Of a DNA stretch of 64,000 nucleotides, positions 62,879 through 64,000 are shown one piece after another. Position 1 is the stretch's first letter, and each line of letters opens with the position of its first letter. Below the pieces are notes generated by a model. That model was not told where the DNA came from, did no database searches, and saw only the letters and a list, made by a program, of their open reading frames with translations. Both the position numbers and the translations under genes were made by a program. The DNA comes from Siphonodentalium dalli. Taxonomy: Eukaryota > Mollusca > Scaphopoda > Gadilida > Siphonodentaliidae. The stretch is taken from contig CP136066.1 of NCBI GenBank assembly GCA_032622095.1, positions 171,739,164-171,803,163 on the forward strand, written 5' to 3'.

Positions 62879-63803
62879 GTAATTGAAAGTGGGATAGATA
62901 TCAAATTATGTATGATAATGTTCCTTCATTAAAATACTTTTGACCATTAACTTTCCAGCTAATGACATACTCATATTGGAACTCCCAATTTGGGAGTCAT
63001 ATAGTTATATACCGACAGATACGAATATGTTTTTGCAATTCATTATGGGAGACTCGCATATATAAGAGAATACATGTGAAGTGCATCTCGCATCATAAAA
63101 GGGTTAAGTGTTATCAAAACGCGACAGCACGCCTATCAATCAATGAATCTTTTGCGATAATACATTCTGGTTAGCTGCGACAGTTGCTCACTAACATTTT
63201 CTCATGAAAAAGAATTTTTTATTTGTGATATTGGATTATCACTTTATATTATGTTTTTTTGTTACGACTCAGGTAGCACTATATTTACCTGCCCAATGTA
63301 AACATCATTGCATTTATCCAATAGGGAGCCTTGTATATATTAGAGGACCAGCCAATGTAACTGGCATTGCATGGACTCAGCATGGCAAAATATATCATAA
63401 TTGTTAATGTTCTTTTTTATCTAATGCTTTTGAGCAACAGAAGGATGAACAATGAAGAGACCATCATTGGAATAAATTTACAAAGAAAATTTACCCTTTG
63501 GACATATGGCTCATGGTTCACATAGAGTTATTTTTCTGATATATCAAACCAACAATGTTAACGGACAGACAGACAGATTACATAATACGACCTTTTTTCA
63601 AAAGGGCGTATAAAAACTGGCCAGGTCTATGTATATTTTCGAATGTAAAAGTTAGATTATGATAGACGAATATGATTAATCCAAGCCCATGTTTTGCATA
63701 GCTAATGCAACTCTACCTTGATTCTCTGATGCTAAATTCTTGTGGTAGTTCAACTAAGTAGACTAATTCAACATGAGTCTAATCATTCCATTTTCATTTA
63801 TAG

Positions 63804-64000
63804 GTACGAAGAAGCAAACATCAGGATGCTGAAAAGAACAAGAACATACAATAATTTACTACCTACATTTCTATTAGAGCGCCCTAAACCATTTATAGAT
63901 CACTGCAAGAAAAGACTATCCAATATAAACCATCAGCAACAATGACATACAAAACATAGATTCTGGAATATTCCTGGTCAAGTCAGAGACAGACTCAAAA
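63804..64000 (+). pseudogene. Unit 12 exon A, cut by window end
   Basis: The first 197 bp only. It has the same 2-bp loss and the same CCCTAAACC change as unit 8, and AATATAAACC in place of AATATCAACC. The SWIM motif would lie beyond the window. Confidence 0.7.

Larger units (their letters stand above)
31161..64000 (+). repeat. Tandem array of ~3-kb SWIM-exon units (11 full + 1 partial)
   Basis: Head-to-tail units, counted from CAACAATGTT, start at 31161, 34201, 37198, 40174, 43163, 46145, 49141, 52141, 55136, 58122, 60962 and 63552. Lengths are 3040, 2997, 2976, 2989, 2982, 2996, 3000, 2995, 2986, 2840 and 2590 bp. Each has exon A (SWIM), a roughly 1.2-kb intron, exon B (125 bp), an 80-bp intron, a possible exon C and an intergenic part with a half palindrome of the 69-bp family. 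Unit 10 lacks 162 bp of exon A; unit 11 lacks about 400 bp of intron near 62,373. Units differ by scattered substitutions and by homopolymer length, for example a C-run in the intron that is five to six bases in units 1, 2, 10 and 11 and longer in units 3-9. The right end is beyond the window. Confidence 0.93.

Noticed and set aside
1-64000. tRNA, rRNA or riboswitch genes
   Set aside because: I saw no convincing cloverleaf with A and B boxes and no rRNA core sequence by eye; a covariance-model scan was not possible.

Overview
The window is AT-rich eukaryotic DNA. There are no operons, rRNA genes or recognisable tRNAs. Reading frames are short and broken by introns with GT..AG borders, and most of the sequence is dispersed repeats. 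The style of those repeats (tails with GGACGGACGG or GACAGACAG runs, and 'gtcgaaa...ataactc' modules) resembles mollusc and other lophotrochozoan genomes. That placement is inference; no gene here fixes the species.

1-6.4 kb holds the 3' end of a C2H2 zinc-finger gene on the + strand (exon 2726-2869, final exon 5579-5623), embedded in short inverted-repeat elements. 6.4-15.5 kb is a field of non-autonomous elements: hairpin MITEs, two elements with TTAA at both ends, a 69-bp palindrome family, tandem repeats and a scrap of LTR-retrotransposon RNase H. 15.7-18.5 kb has two long palindromes, a fragment of a Penelope-like reverse transcriptase (minus strand) and a decayed pogo/Tigger transposase (plus strand). 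19.4-21.0 kb carries a foldback element that interrupts an older dispersed repeat.

23,472-29,343 looks like one 5.9-kb non-coding transposable element. It has perfect 30-bp terminal inverted repeats and a 9-bp direct repeat, CCATTTAAT, exactly outside both ends. It contains a 1.5-kb foldback built from ATTTGCGCTTAAGCGCAAAT palindromes. A 9-bp target duplication is typical of Mutator-like (MULE) elements.

31,161-64,000 (the right half of the window, running off its end) is a head-to-tail array of about 3-kb units: 11 complete and a twelfth cut by the window edge. Each unit carries an exon with a SWIM zinc-binding motif (C-x-C-x9-C-x-H), a 125-bp second exon whose splice phase matches, and a possible third exon. 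The SWIM exon resembles the C-terminal part of MULE-transposase-derived proteins of marine invertebrates. Only unit 1 has a fully open SWIM exon. All later complete units lack 33 bp that unit 1 keeps, and carry frameshifts, mostly in A-runs. Units 2/3 and 7/8 are nearly identical and unit 3 is a mosaic, so the array has been homogenised by unequal exchange or conversion. No upstream exon with a transposase core was found in the window.
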